From: Nocardia albiluteola
GTDB lineage: Bacteria > Actinomycetota > Actinomycetes > Mycobacteriales > Mycobacteriaceae
Assembly: GCF_018860155.1 (NCBI RefSeq)
Contig: NZ_JAHKNI010000020.1
Coordinates: 62,001 to 126,000 of the forward strand
Reading direction: 5' to 3'
DNA: 64,000 bases
The translations under genes and the position numbers were made by a program. The notes under the pieces are model-generated. The model did no database searches. It had not been told where the DNA came from and saw nothing but the letters and a program-made list of their open reading frames with translations. Shown here piece after piece: positions 61,529 to 64,000 of the stretch (the first letter of the stretch is position 1; each line of letters begins with the position of its first letter).

Positions 61529-61828
61529 TTACTGCGGCTGCGCGGAATGGTCCGGCTGGGTGGCAATCGTTTCCAGCGCGCTCTGTCGGTCGGCCCAGGC
61601 GAATTCGACCTCGACCTTCCAGCCAGTGTCGTCCTTGCTGCGTTCGATCTCCAGCTCCCGCATCACCTGCTGGGGCACGCTGACGGCGCCGCCCATTCCG
61701 GCATAGCCCAGCTCCCCACCAGCATCGAGGTCGTCAGCCAGGCGACGCAGTTCGGCAGCCAACTCGGCCCGGGTCAATGTGCGATGATCCCGGTAAGTCT
61801 TCCGATGCTTCGACATACTCTCCAGCAC
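61529..61828 (-). CDS. Amphi-Trp domain protein
   Basis: A 99-residue protein (or 95 from the second ATG at 61816) with a charged N-terminal helix (RTLTRAELAAELRRLADDLDAG) and a compact C-terminal unit VSVPQQVMRELEIERSKDDTGWKVEVEFAWA. This alternating pattern with a tryptophan in each of the last strands is the amphi-Trp domain, found in small proteins of bacteria and archaea with no established function. No operon partner. Confidence 0.72.
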   Translation of the reverse strand: MLESMSKHRKTYRDHRTLTRAELAAELRRLADDLDAGGELGYAGMGGAVSVPQQVMRELEIERSKDDTGWKVEVEFAWADRQSALETIATQPDHSAQPQ

Positions 61829-62049
61829 ACCCCCGAGACCACGGTCGCGCCCAGGGTCGAACTACCTGCGGCACGTGCACCGAAGGGCCTTCCGGCATGC
61901 GAACACCACCGAACAATCCGTCGCGTCCGGCAGTTTGCCAGGGTCGCACCAGCGTTGCGATTCCGATCCCAAAATCGAGCTAGCCGGATTCCTGTGGATT
62001 TGCTAGAAACTTGCCTCTGCACCTGGTTGAATGGGTCATACTTCAGAGT

Positions 62050-62493
62050 GTGTCCACGACCCCGGACTTCGAGGCAATGCTGCGCAGGTCTGCGCTGCGG
62101 GTCACAGCGCCGCGGATAGCGGTGCTCACGGCGGTGCATCACAGGCCGCACTCGGATACGGATTCGATCATCGGGCTGGTGCGCGAGGCGCTGGGAGCGG
62201 TGTCTCATCAGGCCGTCTACGACGTGCTGCGGGCCCTGGCCTCAGCGGGTCTGCTGCGACGCATCCAGCCGACTGGCTCGGTGGCGCTTTACGAGACGCG
62301 CGTTGGCGACAACCATCACCACGCCGTCTGCCGAGAATGCGGCGTGATCGCCGATGTCGATTGCGCTGTCGGCGAGATCCCCTGCCTGACCGCCTCCGAC
62401 AGCCACGGTTTCGTCATCGACGAGGCCGAAGTCGTCTATTGGGGTTTGTGCCCTGCCTGTTCGAACTCTCCCTCCTCCCAACATCATCCGTGA
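62050..62493 (+). CDS. furA: Fur-family regulator upstream of katG (FurA type)
   Basis: The 147-residue repressor matches mycobacterial FurA in length and position before katG. It has the DNA-binding winged helix (LRVTAPRIAVLTAVHHRPHSDTDSIIGLVREALGAVSHQAVYDVLRALASAGLLRRI), the metal-site HHHAVC, and two CxxC pairs (CRECG, CPACS). FurA represses furA-katG and responds to peroxide through metal-catalysed oxidation. The GTG at 62050 has no strong ribosome-binding site; a CATACT element ends seven bases before it, which suggests a leaderless transcript. katG begins 39 bp after the stop. Confidence 0.9.
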   Translation: MSTTPDFEAMLRRSALRVTAPRIAVLTAVHHRPHSDTDSIIGLVREALGAVSHQAVYDVLRALASAGLLRRIQPTGSVALYETRVGDNHHHAVCRECGVIADVDCAVGEIPCLTASDSHGFVIDEAEVVYWGLCPACSNSPSSQHHP

Positions 62494-62532
62494 TCGAGAG
62501 CCCGAATTTGCTTGCTATCGAAAGGAATTGAC

Positions 62533-64000
62533 GTGCCCGAGGAACACCCACCCATTGGAGATGCCAGCACCGAGCCCGGGGTGAGCGGCTGCCCGATCGC
62601 CGGCAGTCTCAACTACCCCGCCGAGGGCGGAAACAGCAACCGGGAGTGGTGGCCCAACCAGCTCAACCTGAGGATCCTGGCGCAGAATCCCGCGGTCGCC
62701 AACCCAATGGGCCCCGACTTCGATTACGCCACGGAATTCGCCACCCTCGATGTGGACGCGGTCCGCCGCGACCTCGAGGAACTCATGACCACCTCGCAGG
62801 ACTGGTGGCCGGCCGACTTCGGCCACTATGGGCCACTGTTCATCCGGATGTCCTGGCATGCGGCCGGCACCTACCGCATCCACGACGGCCGTGGCGGCGC
62901 CGGCGCGGGTATGCAGCGGTTCGCACCGCTCAACAGCTGGCCCGATAACGCCAGCCTGGACAAGGCCCGCCGCCTGCTGTGGCCGATCAAGCAGAAATAC
63001 GGCCCGGCGCTGTCGTGGGCCGACCTGATCGTGTTTGCCGGCAACGTGGCATTGGACTCCATGGGCTTCAAGACCTTCGGCTTCGGCTTCGGCCGCGTCG
63101 ACCAGTGGGAGCCCGACCAGGACGTGTACTGGGGGCCCGAGCACACCTGGCTCGGCGACGAGCGCTACACCGGCCAGCGAAACCTCGAAAGCCCGCTGGC
63201 CGCAGTGCAGATGGGCCTGATCTATGTCAATCCCGAAGGGCCCAACGGCAATCCGGACCCGTTGGCTGCGGCGGTCGACATCCGGGAGACCTTCCGCCGT
63301 ATGGCTATGAACGACGTCGAGACCGCGGCGCTCATCGTGGGCGGCCACACCTTCGGCAAGACCCACGGCGCCGGTGATGCCGATCTCGTCGGTCCCGAAC
63401 CAGAGGCTGCCCCGCTCGAGGAGCAGGGCCTGGGCTGGCGCAGCAGCTTCCGCACCGGCGTCGGCGCGGATGCGATCACCAGCGGTATCGAGGTGACCTG
63501 GACGCCGACACCGACGCAGTGGGACAACAGCTTCCTGGAAATCCTCTACGGCTACGAGTGGGAGAAAACCAAAAGCCCGGCTGGGGCCTGGCAGTATGTC
63601 CCGAAGGACGGTGCCGGGGCCAACACCATGCCCGACCCGCAGGGTGGGACGCGGACGCGCACCCCGTCGATGCTGACCACCGACCTCTCGCTGCGACTCG
63701 ACCCGATCTACGAGCAGATCACCCGGCGCTGGCTCGACCATCCCGAGGAACTCGCCGAGGAGTTCGCCAAGGCCTGGTACAAACTGATCCACCGCGACAT
63801 GGGCCCCAAGGCCCGTTACCTCGGGCCACTCGTCCCGGCCGAGACCCTGTTGTGGCAGGACCCGGTTCCCGAGGTCGATCACGAATTGGTCGGTCTCGCG
63901 GAGATCACCGACCTGAAGGGCCGTATCCTGTCCTCGGGATTGACTGTGCCGCAGCTGGTTTCAACTGCGTGGGCGGCGGCGTCATCGTTCCGTGGCAGCG
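62533..64000 (+). CDS. katG: Catalase-peroxidase KatG (3' end outside window)
   Basis: The first 489 codons of a bifunctional haem catalase-peroxidase that removes peroxide; in mycobacteria the same enzyme activates isoniazid. Distal R105, W108 and H109 are in FIRMSWHAAG, the covalent-adduct residues Y231 (MGLIYVNPEG) and M257 (FRRMAMND) are present, as are the proximal H272 (GGHTFGKTHGA) and S317 (the position equivalent to S315 of the M. tuberculosis enzyme). The N-terminal domain is complete to the window edge in the C-terminal domain. The GTG follows AAGGA by six bases and is 39 bp after furA, so both form one operon. Confidence 0.95.
   Translation, partial: MPEEHPPIGDASTEPGVSGCPIAGSLNYPAEGGNSNREWWPNQLNLRILAQNPAVANPMGPDFDYATEFATLDVDAVRRDLEELMTTSQDWWPADFGHYGPLFIRMSWHAAGTYRIHDGRGGAGAGMQRFAPLNSWPDNASLDKARRLLWPIKQKYGPALSWADLIVFAGNVALDSMGFKTFGFGFGRVDQWEPDQDVYWGPEHTWLGDERYTGQRNLESPLAAVQMGLIYVNPEGPNGNPDPLAAAVDIRETFRRMAMNDVETAALIVGGHTFGKTHGAGDADLVGPEPEAAPLEEQGLGWRSSFRTGVGADAITSGIEVTWTPTPTQWDNSFLEILYGYEWEKTKSPAGAWQYVPKDGAGANTMPDPQGGTRTRTPSMLTTDLSLRLDPIYEQITRRWLDHPEELAEEFAKAWYKLIHRDMGPKARYLGPLVPAETLLWQDPVPEVDHELVGLAEITDLKGRILSSGLTVPQLVSTAWAAASSFRGS

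Noticed and set aside
62515..63882. 455-codon open frame antisense to katG
   Set aside because: High-GC codon bias opens antisense frames. The plus strand carries an unmistakable KatG with all active-site residues; the antisense translation has no domain features.
1..64000. CRISPR arrays, rRNA or tRNA genes
   Set aside because: No regularly spaced repeats or conserved RNA sequences were recognised. A covariance-model search (tRNAscan-SE, Infernal) would be decisive and was not possible.

Overview
The window is high-GC actinobacterial DNA with GTG/TTG starts, mycobacterial-type gene families (a PknK-like kinase, KshA, an MmpL-type RND exporter, furA-katG) and large AfsR/LuxR-type NTPase regulators. 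This fits the Nocardiaceae, most likely Nocardia; the species cannot be read from the sequence.

Layout. (1) 1-14.6 kb: a Rieske ferredoxin and its FAD reductase (cut by the window edge), then a glycine-betaine block: betB, proV, proW (two fused permease halves), lipoprotein proX and betA. Together these import betaine or choline and oxidise choline to betaine. The block lies between a Ser/Thr kinase fused to an NTPase and an NTPase-LuxR regulator. (2) 14.7-22.5 kb: a lipoprotein, a GntR/HutC regulator flanked by two nearly identical operators, an Old Yellow Enzyme homologue, kshA, a small cysteine-rich protein and a third NTPase-LuxR regulator. (3) 22.7-32.8 kb: a TetR regulator, secreted and lipoprotein genes with a 19-bp palindrome in their divergent promoter, then a stress group: dps, an aquaporin, two response regulators, a sensor kinase, a glycine-rich secreted protein and a catalase. 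(4) 32.9-42.3 kb: a small CoA/short-chain dehydrogenase/dienelactone hydrolase operon beside a MarR gene; a second MarR gene with two adjacent perfect operators driving an SRPBCC-cupin fusion; an arylsulfotransferase-like lipoprotein; an AraC regulator. (5) 42.9-46.2 kb: a CsoR-family regulon with three TACCCC/GGGGTA operators, an RND transporter, the regulator itself, and DUF2892 and DUF302 proteins.

(6) 46.2-59.4 kb is an accessory island full of mobile-element debris: integrase pieces, a truncated group II intron reverse transcriptase, IS110, IS5 and rve-type transposase remnants, and a broken MFS gene. Two diverged direct copies of a ~485-bp element coding for a recombinase-like HTH protein bracket an 8-kb segment. 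It holds an XRE-cupin regulator, an MFS exporter, a DUF1684 protein, a thioredoxin-reductase-like enzyme and a two-gene cassette: a 48-codon peptide gene 19 bp upstream of a SagB-type dehydrogenase. This cassette is the best candidate here for an undescribed system, a minimal ribosomally made, modified peptide. (7) 59.5-64 kb: a flavoprotein, a DUF397/DUF5753 pair whose regulator lacks its HTH, an amphi-Trp protein, and furA-katG, with katG running off the window.

No rRNA, tRNA or CRISPR array was recognised. All family calls rest on motif reading of translated sequence; no database search was run.
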